A program made the position numbers and the translations under genes. Source: Firmicutes bacterium UBA7510 (GTDB lineage Bacteria > Bacillota > Clostridia > Tissierellales > Sedimentibacteraceae). From it: DNA of 37,096 nucleotides. Of the stretch, positions 8,371 to 16,006 are shown one piece after another. Location: assembly GCA_002479485.1 (NCBI GenBank), contig DLNM01000053.1, positions 1 to 37,096 of the forward strand, in the 5' to 3' direction. Position 1 is the first letter of the stretch. Every line of letters begins with the position of its first letter. A model generated the notes under the pieces. That model was given only the letters and a program-made list of their open reading frames with translations, ran no database searches and was not told the DNA's origin.

Positions 8371-8443
8371 AAAAGCCTCCTATATAACTTATATACATTT
8401 ATATTATATAGCATTATTTGCAATAAAAAAAGCATTTTTACTG

Positions 8444-8472
8444 TTTAAAATGAAAATAATGCTGTGTACAAT
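8444..8472 (+). promoter_or_regulatory. Weak candidate promoter for the ddl leader
   Basis: TTTAAA (8444-8449), 17-nt spacer, TACAAT (8467-8472), placed about 29 nt before the upstream ORF start. It overlaps the AGCATT/AATGCT dyad at 8431-8463. Confidence 0.35.
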
Positions 8473-8500
8473 AAGTATAGGAGAAAGAGAGGTAAATAGC

Positions 8501-8562
8501 GTGAAAAAAGAACTTCACACTTCTATTTGTAATTCCGCGAAGCGGCAAAATGGGAGGATTAT
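8501..8562 (+). promoter_or_regulatory. Structured leader: GTGAA/TTCAC stem plus GAA-loop hairpin before the SD
   Basis: Stem 1 pairs GTGAA (8501-8505) with TTCAC (8514-8518). Stem 2 pairs CCGC (8535-8538) with GCGG (8542-8545) across a GAA loop, followed 5 nt later by the ddl Shine-Dalgarno GGGAGG. The same order and spacing recur before the MerR gene (13403-13459), and stem 2 alone recurs before the creatininase gene (23321). It probably controls translation initiation of ddl. Confidence 0.65.
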
Positions 8563-8566
8563 ATGA
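8501..8566 (+). CDS. Candidate leader peptide upstream of ddl
   Basis: A 21-codon ORF, GTG start, ribosome site GAGAGGT 8 nt upstream. It reads MKKELHTSIC, then NSAKRQNGRII, and its TGA overlaps the ddl start as ATGA. It matches the leader ORF before the MerR gene at 13403 in start codon, first residues and position relative to the hairpin. The conserved frame could be a by-product of conserved RNA, so translation is unproven. Confidence 0.4.
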   Translation: MKKELHTSICNSAKRQNGRII

Positions 8567-9585
8567 AAATAGTTGTTTTAGCTGGAGGTATTAGTTCAGA
8601 GCGGGATGTATCATATAGTTCTGGTAAGAAAATATACTATGCATTAAAGAAAAGAGGACATAAGGTAATTTTAATAGATGTTTACTTTGGGATATCTTGT
8701 GAAGTGGATAATATATTTGATTTAGATTATGATTGGGGAAAAGACATTTGTGAAATAGGTGAAACAGCTCCAATTGTAGAAAATATAAAGGCTAAGAGAA
8801 ATAATTGTAAGTCAGCATATTTTGGAGAAAATGTTATTGAAATTTGTAATAAATCTGATTTGGTGTTTTTAGCATTGCATGGGGAAAATGGAGAAAATGG
8901 AAAAGTGCAAGCCACCTTTGATTTGCTCGGTATAAAGTATACAGGTACTGATTATCTAGGCTCTGCATTAGCTATGAATAAGGGTTTATCAAAAGAGTTA
9001 TTTATGCACCATGGTATAATGACACCAAAATACTATAAACTTAGTCCTCATGATAGCGTTGATAATTTTACATATCCAAAAGTTGTTAAGGTATCATGTG
9101 GAGGATCAAGTATAGGTGTTTATATAGTTCATAATGAAGAGGAATACAATTCAGCAATATTAGAAGCCAAAATGATAGATAGAGAAATATTGATAGAGGA
9201 ATATATTGAAGGTAGAGAGTTTTCGGTTGGAATTATTGATGGTAAAGCCTTGCCTGTAATTGAAATTATACCTAAGGCTGGATTCTATAACTATAAAAAT
9301 AAGTATCAGTCAGGCAATACTATTGAAATTTGTCCAGCAGATATATCACATGAAAAGACTCTCTATATGCAAAAAATAGCAGAAAAGGCCTATCAAATTC
9401 TCAGACTTAGAATTTATGCAAGGATTGATTTTATAATGTGTAATAAAAATGGAGAAATATATTGCTTAGAAGCCAATACATTGCCTGGAATGACACCAAC
9501 ATCACTTATACCGCAAGAGGCTAAGGCTATGGGAATTGACTATCCAAGTTTATGTGAAAAAATAATAGAATTATCAATTAAATAA
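8563..9585 (+). CDS. ddl: D-alanine--D-alanine ligase
   Basis: A 340-aa ATP-grasp enzyme joining two D-Ala residues for peptidoglycan precursors in the cytoplasm. It shows LAGGISSERDVS (N-terminal substrate site with the conserved Glu), LHGENGENGKVQATFDLLGIKYTG split across residues ~106-128, KVSCGGSSIGVY (ATP-grasp loop), LIEEYIEGREFSVG, the YKNKYQSG omega-loop of D-Ala-D-Ala type ligases (a Tyr-Lys type loop, not the D-lactate type), and EANTLPGMTPTSL with the metal-binding Glu/Asn. Length is normal. The start ATG has GGGAGG 6 nt upstream and overlaps the leader ORF stop. No other cell-wall gene is adjacent. Confidence 0.95.
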   Translation: MKIVVLAGGISSERDVSYSSGKKIYYALKKRGHKVILIDVYFGISCEVDNIFDLDYDWGKDICEIGETAPIVENIKAKRNNCKSAYFGENVIEICNKSDLVFLALHGENGENGKVQATFDLLGIKYTGTDYLGSALAMNKGLSKELFMHHGIMTPKYYKLSPHDSVDNFTYPKVVKVSCGGSSIGVYIVHNEEEYNSAILEAKMIDREILIEEYIEGREFSVGIIDGKALPVIEIIPKAGFYNYKNKYQSGNTIEICPADISHEKTLYMQKIAEKAYQILRLRIYARIDFIMCNKNGEIYCLEANTLPGMTPTSLIPQEAKAMGIDYPSLCEKIIELSIK

Positions 9586-9606
9586 TTTATATTTAGCTGT
9601 AACATT

Positions 9607-9631
9607 GACGACAATTTGTCGTCCTTTTTTT
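9607..9631 (+). terminator. Intrinsic terminator after ddl
   Basis: GACGACA / TGTCGTC with an ATT loop (9607-9623), followed by C and seven T. Confidence 0.9.
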
Positions 9632-9719
9632 GTTTAATAATGTAATAATTTGTAACAGCGCATGAGTACAGGCATATATTATTATAACCCATTAAAAAAA
9701 TAGAGGAGTTGATTTATTT

Positions 9720-11855
9720 ATGGGTATAAATAAAATTTCCGAAAAACTATTTGAAATTATAAACAATAAAATAACTCAGGTAGAATTACCAAATCCTACT
9801 TTAACAGAAGTACAAAAAGTGATTTCAATAAATGAAAAAGAAGCAGAAATAAACGTTAATGAGCACGAATCTAAAATTGCATTGCCAGTTAGTCAAGATG
9901 GATTATTTCCGGTAATTATAAACTTTGAAGATTTAAATTCAATTAAATCTAATGAAGTAGAATCTATCTTAAAAGAAGTAAAAATAAAAAATGAATATAA
10001 TATAATACCAGCTATAGCTGCTAATTTAAATGTAGAACAGATAAGTCAGTTAGCTCAGCTTTCTCAAGTAGAATTTATAGAGTTTGATGATTATGCAGTT
10101 ATGGCACTTGAAACTGCTAGAAAATGGTTTGGTGTAGACGAAGCTGTAAAAACTTTTGGAGTTACAGGAAATGAAGGGATTCCTAATACGTTTAATAAAT
10201 CAGATAATGTTATTGCTATACTAGACACTGGTATAGATATTAACCATGTCGATTTAGGAAGCGGCAAAGTAATAGGTTGGAGAGATGAAATAAATCCTGG
10301 AACTACTGTACCTTATGATGATAATGGACACGGAACTCATGTATCATCAATAGCTGCTGGATTAGGTAAAGCTATATGGGACTACAGAGGAGTTGCTTAT
10401 GGTTCTGCATTAGTTGGAGTTAAAGTTTTGGATTCAAGTGGAGTTGGAAGCTTTTCTCAAGTCATTAACGGTGTTCAGTGGTGTATATTAAATAAAGATG
10501 TTTTTGGTATAAGAGTTATAAATATGAGCTTAATAGGAGGACCTAATCTTGCTTTAAGATTAGCCGTTACTGCTGCTGTTGCAAGTGGAATTGTAGTTGT
10601 ATGCGCTGCAGGTAATAGTGGACCAGCATTAGGAACTATAGGGTCACCTGGAGATGCTGCTGCTGTAATAACTGTTGGCAATATGGCTGATGTAGGACAG
10701 GGAGGATACTTTTTAGTAAGTAGCTCTGGAAGAGGACCTGTTATCAGTGGAGGCATTAAACCTGATTTAGTAGCACCGGGATTCAATATAACCGCAGCTA
10801 AAGCAGGAACTACAAACCAATATATAACATTTACAGGTACTAGTATGTCTACTCCATTTGTTTCCGGAGTAGTAGCATTAATGCTTGATGCAAATAATAA
10901 TTTAACTCCTTCACAGGCTAAAGATATTTTAACATCTACTGCACAAGCATGGGATGGTCTAAACCCAAATAATGATTATGGATTTGGAAGATTACAAGCT
11001 TTTGAAGCTTTAAAGAAAACATGTAAAATGCATGGTAGTAAATGTAAACCTTGTAAAGGACATGATTGTGATGATAAGCACGATGATAAAGGCTGCGATA
11101 AGCATGAAGATAAGTGTTGTGATAAACACGAAGATAAATGCTGTGATAAACATGAAGATAAATGCCGCGATAAACATTGTAATAATTGTTGTTGGGAATG
11201 CTGTTGGTGTAATAATCGTTGGTGCTGTAGGCGCTGCTGTGACCATTGTTGTAAAAAAGAACATGATAAATGCGATAAGCACGATAAATGCGATAAACAT
11301 GACAAATATGACAGATACGAAGAATGCTATAAATATGATGAATATTTTAAATACGATGATGACTATCGTAGTAAGCATGGCAAATGCGATAAACACGACA
11401 AATGCGATAAACACGACAAATGTGATAAACACGACAAATGTGATAAACACGACAAATGTGATAAGCATGACAAATGTGATAAACATGACGAGCATGAGTG
11501 CCGTGAAAAACTAATGCAACCATCACATCTTAAGGCTAGTGGAACTATAGATACAAGTTATAGAAGTGATTGGTATGAATTTTATGTAACAGAGCTTGGT
11601 CTTCCAGTAGGAATAACATTGCTGACAACTTCACCAGTACCTCCTACTGATCCTGACTTATTTGTATTTGATCGTAATTTCAATCAAATAGCATCAAGTA
11701 CATCATCATCTAGGCAGGATACCGTATCATTTATACCAAACTATTTAGGAAAATATTTAATACAAGTATATAGATTTAGTTCGACAACTGTTAGCTATAA
11801 TCTTGATGTAAGTGTATTTGGTAAAGACTTAAGATTATATGAGAAAACTAATTAA
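9720..11855 (+). CDS. Subtilisin-like (S8) protease with a Cys/His/Asp/Lys-rich insert and a PPC-like domain
   Basis: A 711-aa protein. Residues ~1-135 are a propeptide-like region with no signal peptide. The S8 core (~155-430) has Asp169 (AILDTGID), His204 (GHGTHVSS), the oxyanion Asn in VCAAGNSG and Ser375 (GTSMSTP), so it should be active. Residues ~435-594 are low-complexity and dominated by Cys, His, Asp and Lys, with EDKCCDKH units, a Cys/Trp-rich core (NNCCWECCWCNNRWCCRRCC) and DKHDKC repeats. Residues ~605-705 resemble a bacterial pre-peptidase C-terminal beta-sandwich (SDWYEFYV, DPDLFVFD, GKYLIQVY). The insert looks metal-binding. The missing signal suggests cytoplasmic, spore-associated or non-classical location; spore germination proteases of the Csp type also lack signals, but that link is only an analogy. 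GAGGAG lies 12 nt upstream of the ATG. Confidence 0.9.
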   Translation: MGINKISEKLFEIINNKITQVELPNPTLTEVQKVISINEKEAEINVNEHESKIALPVSQDGLFPVIINFEDLNSIKSNEVESILKEVKIKNEYNIIPAIAANLNVEQISQLAQLSQVEFIEFDDYAVMALETARKWFGVDEAVKTFGVTGNEGIPNTFNKSDNVIAILDTGIDINHVDLGSGKVIGWRDEINPGTTVPYDDNGHGTHVSSIAAGLGKAIWDYRGVAYGSALVGVKVLDSSGVGSFSQVINGVQWCILNKDVFGIRVINMSLIGGPNLALRLAVTAAVASGIVVVCAAGNSGPALGTIGSPGDAAAVITVGNMADVGQGGYFLVSSSGRGPVISGGIKPDLVAPGFNITAAKAGTTNQYITFTGTSMSTPFVSGVVALMLDANNNLTPSQAKDILTSTAQAWDGLNPNNDYGFGRLQAFEALKKTCKMHGSKCKPCKGHDCDDKHDDKGCDKHEDKCCDKHEDKCCDKHEDKCRDKHCNNCCWECCWCNNRWCCRRCCDHCCKKEHDKCDKHDKCDKHDKYDRYEECYKYDEYFKYDDDYRSKHGKCDKHDKCDKHDKCDKHDKCDKHDKCDKHDKCDKHDEHECREKLMQPSHLKASGTIDTSYRSDWYEFYVTELGLPVGITLLTTSPVPPTDPDLFVFDRNFNQIASSTSSSRQDTVSFIPNYLGKYLIQVYRFSSTTVSYNLDVSVFGKDLRLYEKTN
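11382..11489 (+). repeat. Six tandem 18-bp copies encoding DKHDKC-type hexapeptides
   Basis: Copies start at 11382, 11400, 11418, 11436, 11454 and 11472. They differ only at synonymous C/T or A/G positions (TGC/TGT, CAC/CAT, AAA/AAG). A similar, less regular stretch precedes them at about 11262-11313. Copy number could vary without breaking the frame. Confidence 0.95.
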
Positions 11856-11864
11856 ATAAAGCAA

Positions 11865-11890
11865 AAAAGACGATGTATGTCGTCTTTTTA
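11865..11890 (+). terminator. Intrinsic terminator after the subtilase
   Basis: AAAAGACGA / TCGTCTTTT around a TGTATG loop, ending in a T-run. The stem core is related to the one after ddl. Confidence 0.85.
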
Positions 11891-11920
11891 TTTATGGTAA
11901 AAAATCTCAGATAAAAAATG

Positions 11921-11951
11921 TTGACTCTATACCTACAATAGACTTTATAAT
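11921..11951 (+). promoter_or_regulatory. MerR-type promoter (19-bp spacer with dyad) for the first MATE gene
   Basis: TTGACT (11921-11926), 19-nt spacer, TATAAT (11946-11951). The spacer holds CTAT (11927-11930) and ATAG (11938-11941) in inverted orientation. A 19-bp spacer with an internal dyad is the hallmark of promoters activated by MerR-family DNA distortion. The dyad is centred 2 bp upstream of the promoter midpoint, as in the promoter at 29154. Confidence 0.75.
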
Positions 11952-11982
11952 AAACAAGGCACTAAAGACATGGAGGAGAATT

Positions 11983-13302
11983 ATGGTAAAAGAATTTATA
12001 AAATATGCTGTTCCATCTGCACTTGCGATGTTTATATCGTCTCTATATACAGTTGTTGATGGCATATTTGTTGGACAAGGTGTGGGAGATATGGCACTTG
12101 CTGCTGTAAATATTGTACTTCCGTTTACTGTATTGCTTTTTGGACTTGCATCAATGTTTGCGATAGGTGGGGGCTCATTAGTATCAAAAAACATTGGAGC
12201 AGGAAAAATAGAAGAAGCAGTTAATATATTTAGACAGGTGTTTAAGTTTTTACTTATCTTAAGTGGTATTATAAGTATCATATGTGTAGTGTTTACAGAG
12301 CAAATTGTTAGGATATTGGGAGCAACAGATAACCTAAGCGGTTTAGCAGTTGATTATTTAAGATTTTATGCAATTTTTTGCATACCGAATTTGATTGGTA
12401 TTGTACTAAATAGCTTTGTTAGAAATGATGGAAGACCTAGATTGGCTATGATTTCTACAATCGCTGGTGCGATAACAAACATAGTATTAGACTATGTATT
12501 TATTTTTCCGTTTGGTTTAGGAATTAAAGGGGCAGCTATTGCCACTGGACTTGGTCAGATTGTAACTGTTTTAATTTTACTACCACATTTTATTAAAAAG
12601 ATAGGATATTTATCATTTGGAAATGTAAAACTAAATTTATCGGATTTAAAAACATTCAGTATGATAGGATTTCCATCGTTTTTTGCGCAATTTAGTTATT
12701 CTATAATTGTATTAATTCATAATGTAATGCTAGTAAAATCCTTAGGGGAGATAGGAATATCGTCATATAGTATAATTAATTATATTACAACTAATACTTA
12801 TATGGTGCTTTATGGAATAACACTTGGTGTCCAACCTCTTATTAGCTACAATTATGGTAGAAAAGATGGCAAGAAAATGCTTGGTTTTTACAAAATTACA
12901 TGCATATCTTCAGCTCTTATAACTGGGATTTTTGTAGTAATTAGCTTTGTACTTGGAAAAACATTGATTGGTATTTTTACATCGGATCCAGAGATTTCAA
13001 AGATTGCTTATTTAGCTTTACGTGTAGCAAGCTTTAGTTACTTTGCAGTAGGAATTAATTTAAATACACTTGTTTACTTCCAAGCGTTAGAAAAACCTAA
13101 GTATTCTAATTTAAGCTGCATTTTGAGATCGGTTGTTTACCTACCTATTAGCTTAATAGTTTTATACTATGTATTCGGTACAAATGGAATTTGGGGTGGA
13201 ACAATACTTTCAGAGGTTCTAACGTTAATAACAATAATGCTTATAGCAAATGTAAATACATCTACTAAACATGCATTAGCAATGGATATTCCCTCAAAAT
13301 AA
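11983..13302 (+). CDS. MATE-family multidrug efflux transporter
   Basis: A 439-aa, 12-helix membrane protein. The N-terminal YAVPSALAMFISSLYTVVDGIFVGQG and the repeated GLGIKGAAIATGLGQ are typical of MATE/DinF exporters, which expel cationic drugs in exchange for Na+ or H+. The two halves are pseudo-symmetric: FIGFPSFFAQFSYSIIV-like sequence at about residue 228 opens the second half. GGAGGAG lies 6 nt before the ATG. It is transcribed from a promoter of MerR type, and a MerR regulator is encoded next downstream. It is one of three MATE genes in the window. Confidence 0.93.
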   Translation: MVKEFIKYAVPSALAMFISSLYTVVDGIFVGQGVGDMALAAVNIVLPFTVLLFGLASMFAIGGGSLVSKNIGAGKIEEAVNIFRQVFKFLLILSGIISIICVVFTEQIVRILGATDNLSGLAVDYLRFYAIFCIPNLIGIVLNSFVRNDGRPRLAMISTIAGAITNIVLDYVFIFPFGLGIKGAAIATGLGQIVTVLILLPHFIKKIGYLSFGNVKLNLSDLKTFSMIGFPSFFAQFSYSIIVLIHNVMLVKSLGEIGISSYSIINYITTNTYMVLYGITLGVQPLISYNYGRKDGKKMLGFYKITCISSALITGIFVVISFVLGKTLIGIFTSDPEISKIAYLALRVASFSYFAVGINLNTLVYFQALEKPKYSNLSCILRSVVYLPISLIVLYYVFGTNGIWGGTILSEVLTLITIMLIANVNTSTKHALAMDIPSK

Positions 13303-13312
13303 ATAAATATTG

Positions 13313-13341
13313 GGTTGTGATTAAATAAATCGCAACCTTTT
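13313..13341 (+). terminator. Intrinsic terminator after the first MATE gene
   Basis: GGTTGTGATT / AATCGCAACC (one T-G wobble), AAATA loop, then TTTT. It separates the pump from the downstream MerR unit. Confidence 0.8.
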
Positions 13342-13402
13342 CTATATTTTTTGCAACATTTTTTATCTAAGTAAGGTTATAATATAAAATGAGGTGAGTA
13401 GC

Positions 13403-13459
13403 GTGAAAAAAGAAATTCACGTTTATATTTATGATGCCACGAAGTGGCATAATGGAGGT
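13403..13459 (+). promoter_or_regulatory. Structured leader, second full copy
   Basis: Stem 1 is GTGAA/TTCAC (13403-13420). Stem 2 is ATGCCAC (13434-13440) and GTGGCAT (13444-13450) around the same GAA loop, then TGGAGG. Compared with the ddl copy the stem-2 bases differ but pairing is kept (CCGC/GCGG versus CCAC/GTGG), evidence that the fold matters. Confidence 0.65.
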
Positions 13460-13462
13460 TAA
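13403..13462 (+). CDS. Candidate leader peptide upstream of merR
   Basis: A 19-codon ORF, GTG start with GAGGTG 7 nt upstream, reading MKKEIHVYIY, then DATKWHNGG. Its TAA ends one base before the TTG start of the MerR gene. The first five codons and the overall layout match the ddl leader ORF at 8501. Confidence 0.4.
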   Translation: MKKEIHVYIYDATKWHNGG

Positions 13463-13463
13463 T

Positions 13464-14294
13464 TTGGATAGAAAGTTTTCTATTGGTGAGGTGTCTAAGC
13501 TGCATAATGTATCTGTACAAACACTTAGACATTATGACAAAATTGGCTTATTAAAGCCAGCTTACATAAATGAAAAAAGCAATTATAGATTTTATTCCAT
13601 AGATAATTTTATTATGCTAGAATTTATTAAACAATGTAAGGTAATGGGACTTACATTGGAGGAAATAAAAAAACTAAAAAACAACTATACTTCTATAAAT
13701 TCGATTTTAGATATAATTACTAAACAAAAAGAGCTACTAACGTATAAGATTAAAGAATTAGAAGATATTAAGCTTAATATTGATATTCTAGAAAAAAAGG
13801 TACAAACAGCCTTAGATGAAGGAATTGGACAGCCATTTATTAAATATTGTTCAAAACGTAGTTACATAAAACATAGCAATATAAAGCGCTATACAGAGGA
13901 ATTCGAAATAGAGCTTACAGAAAAATTAAGAGAAATTGAAAATAAATATGGTGAAGTTTATAAAGAATTATCTTTTGCTATATCCTATGATAAATATAAG
14001 CTAAGTAATCATTTGGACTATGATCATATGTTGTTATGCTTTTATGATGATATTATGAATGATGAAGAAAAAAGTGGTGTTTTATCAGAGGGTGAGTATC
14101 TAACTATTAATTTTGAGGATGACTATAAAGATACAAAATATTATTATGATAAATTAATTAAATATATAGAAGATGAGAAAATAAATGTAGGAGATACATT
14201 TTACGAAAGTTATATTTTAACTTATATAGGAAAAGGTGAAGAGGTTAAATCTTTAGGTCAAATTCAAATTGAAATGTTAGATAACTTGAGGTAG
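13464..14294 (+). CDS. MerR-family transcriptional regulator (BmrR/BltR-like)
   Basis: A 276-aa protein with an N-terminal MerR winged helix (KFSIGEVSKLHNVSVQTLRHYDKIGLLKP, residues 4-32 in outline), a dimerising coiled coil (~78-118) and a ~150-residue effector-binding-like C-terminal domain ending in TYIGKGEEVKSLG. Such proteins sense drugs and switch on a pump gene. I chose the TTG at 13464 because GGAGG (13454-13458) lies 5 nt before it; longer readings from 13431 or 13452 translate the leader hairpin and the Shine-Dalgarno itself. The MATE gene just upstream has a MerR-type promoter and is the likely target. Confidence 0.9.
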   Translation: MDRKFSIGEVSKLHNVSVQTLRHYDKIGLLKPAYINEKSNYRFYSIDNFIMLEFIKQCKVMGLTLEEIKKLKNNYTSINSILDIITKQKELLTYKIKELEDIKLNIDILEKKVQTALDEGIGQPFIKYCSKRSYIKHSNIKRYTEEFEIELTEKLREIENKYGEVYKELSFAISYDKYKLSNHLDYDHMLLCFYDDIMNDEEKSGVLSEGEYLTINFEDDYKDTKYYYDKLIKYIEDEKINVGDTFYESYILTYIGKGEEVKSLGQIQIEMLDNLR

Positions 14295-14297
14295 CAT

Positions 14298-14582
14298 ATG
14301 AAAATTTTTATGATGAAAATTGTATTAAGAGCGTCTTGGGTACATTCTTTAAAGGAAAAGAGAATGATAGTAAGAAGCATTACGCAAAAATTAAAAAACA
14401 CCTTTAATATTTCTGTTGCAGAGGTAGAAGCGCAAGATATACACCAAGTAATTGTAATTGGTATTTCAGGTATAGGAGCAAATTTAGCTCAAATTGATTC
14501 TATTGTTGAGAACATAATTTCTTTTATAGAGAGTAATACTGATGCTGAAATAATTAATATTGAACAAGAAATTTTAATTTAA
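14298..14582 (+). CDS. DUF503 (YlxP-like) small protein
   Basis: A 94-aa protein with the DUF503 signature SLKEKRMIVRSITQKLKN followed by FNISVAEVEAQD and IVIGISG. Members have a ferredoxin-like fold; in Bacillus the homologue ylxP sits with ribosome-maturation genes. Its role here is unknown. It follows merR by 3 nt and shares its transcript. Confidence 0.85.
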   Translation: MKIFMMKIVLRASWVHSLKEKRMIVRSITQKLKNTFNISVAEVEAQDIHQVIVIGISGIGANLAQIDSIVENIISFIESNTDAEIINIEQEILI

Positions 14583-14649
14583 TTGTTATTTTTAACTTAA
14601 TGTGCTAATATTATAAAAATAGAAATATATTACTCTGGAGGAAATTGCA

Positions 14650-15723
14650 TTGGAATGTGAAAAACGTAAAAAATTTATAATAAATTTTATATATGTTGCT
14701 ATTATCATCTTTCTTGTTTTTATGGTTATTAAATATGGTTTGACTTTAGTAACTCCATTTATATTTGCTTTTTTAATTGCGTACTTTCTTAAAAAACCTG
14801 CAAGATTTATATCTAGAAATTTAAAGATACCATATAAATTTGTAGCTCTTTTATTAGTTTTTCTTTTTTATTGTACAATTGGTTTAATAATATCGTTAAT
14901 TGGAGTGAAATTAGTTTCAACAATTATAAAAATAATATATAGTTTGCCTTCTCTTTATTATGTACGTATAGAACCATTTTTAGTTCTAACCTTTGATAAT
15001 ATTGAAGAATTAGCTTTGCATATGGATCCAGCATTAGTATCAACATTAAATGATATTTTTACTCAATTTACTAAAACGCTGGGACAATTAATATCAAGCG
15101 TTTCAATGAAGGCTGTAGCCTTTTTATCTAGCTATGCATCTTCTTTACCAGGTTTGTTTATTAAAATATTATTAATGATTATTTCCACTTTCTTTATTGC
15201 TAGTGATTATGATAAATTAGCTGGATTTGTCTATAGGCAGTTTTCTAGTAAAGGCAAGATTCTTATGATAAGCATAAAAGAGTATATAGTTGGTACACTT
15301 TTTGTTTGTATACGTTCTTATTTACTTATCATGAGCATTACATTTATAGAATTGTCCATTGGACTTTCTATACTTAGAATAGAAAATTCAATAATAATTG
15401 CATTTTTAATATCTATATTTGACATATTGCCTGTGCTTGGAACGGGCGGAATTATGATTCCTTGGACAATTATAACTGCACTACAAGGTAATATCCCAAT
15501 GGCATTTGCTCTTTTAGTTGTATACCTAGTTGTCACAATAATAAGAAATATTATAGAACCTAAGATTGTTGGTAGTCAAATAGGGCTACATCCTGTGGTG
15601 ACATTAATTAGTATGTTTGTAGGTGCACAGTTGTTTGGAGTTATTGGTTTATTTGGATTTCCAATAACACTTTCACTTTTACGTCATCTAAATGATACCG
15701 GCGCTATAAAACTATTTAAATAA
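14650..15723 (+). CDS. ytvI: YtvI-type sporulation membrane protein (AI-2E/PerM permease family)
   Basis: A 357-aa multi-spanning protein. The N-terminal helix, the LVTPFIFAFLIAYFLKKPA segment and the C-terminal IFDILPVLGTGGIMIPW, then RNIIEPKIVGSQIGLHPVVTL block, are typical of the AI-2E/PerM permeases; length and overall pattern match the YtvI branch, which is needed for sporulation in Bacillus. It starts at a TTG at 14650 with CTGGAGG 8 nt upstream. This is one of two PerM-family genes in the window (see 31987); the two are clearly different branches. Confidence 0.8.
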   Translation: MECEKRKKFIINFIYVAIIIFLVFMVIKYGLTLVTPFIFAFLIAYFLKKPARFISRNLKIPYKFVALLLVFLFYCTIGLIISLIGVKLVSTIIKIIYSLPSLYYVRIEPFLVLTFDNIEELALHMDPALVSTLNDIFTQFTKTLGQLISSVSMKAVAFLSSYASSLPGLFIKILLMIISTFFIASDYDKLAGFVYRQFSSKGKILMISIKEYIVGTLFVCIRSYLLIMSITFIELSIGLSILRIENSIIIAFLISIFDILPVLGTGGIMIPWTIITALQGNIPMAFALLVVYLVVTIIRNIIEPKIVGSQIGLHPVVTLISMFVGAQLFGVIGLFGFPITLSLLRHLNDTGAIKLFK

Positions 15724-15759
15724 TTTGATTTTTTATAAGCAAAAAAGGTGGTGTAAAAT

Positions 15760-15891
15760 GTGAATTTAATTTATCTTTGTTTTATTTCAATAACTTTAAT
15801 ATTTATCTCCATTTTTCTTTTTAATCATTGGTTTAAATTTGTATTTTGGATGCAAAATATGATAGAAAAGTTATTAAAGTCATTTAGATAA
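15760..15891 (+). CDS. Small single-span membrane protein (43 aa)
   Basis: A GTG start follows AAGGTGGTG; the peptide reads MNLIYLCFISITLIFISIFL and continues NHWFKFVFWMQNMIEKLLKSFR. One hydrophobic helix (~2-21) is followed by a basic, amphipathic tail. It lies 36 nt after ytvI on the same strand. No family is recognised. Length, ribosome site and topology make it plausible. Confidence 0.5.
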   Translation: MNLIYLCFISITLIFISIFLFNHWFKFVFWMQNMIEKLLKSFR

Positions 15892-15940
15892 ATTTCATAT
15901 TTTTTACATTTTATGGTATACGTAGTTTTTCATAAATTAA

Positions 15941-15988
15941 AAAAAAGATGCCTTGATTCCTTTTAAGAATAATCAAGACATCTTTTTT
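15941..15988. terminator. Bidirectional terminator between convergent genes
   Basis: AAAAAGATG-C-CTTGATT pairs with AATCAAG-A-CATCTTTTTT (one internal mismatch), with A- and T-runs on the two sides. It serves the small membrane gene on plus and the purine permease on minus. Confidence 0.85.
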
Positions 15989-16006
15989 ATTGTGACTTAA
16001 GCACTA

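Noticed and set aside
10475..11514. Long open frames on other strands and frames within the subtilase repeat region
   Set aside because: They are by-products of the low-complexity repeat and have no ribosome site or recognisable protein.
13431..13463. Longer MerR start reading through the leader hairpin
   Set aside because: It would translate the GAA-loop hairpin and the Shine-Dalgarno; the TTG at 13464 has correct SD spacing and matches where the MerR domain begins.
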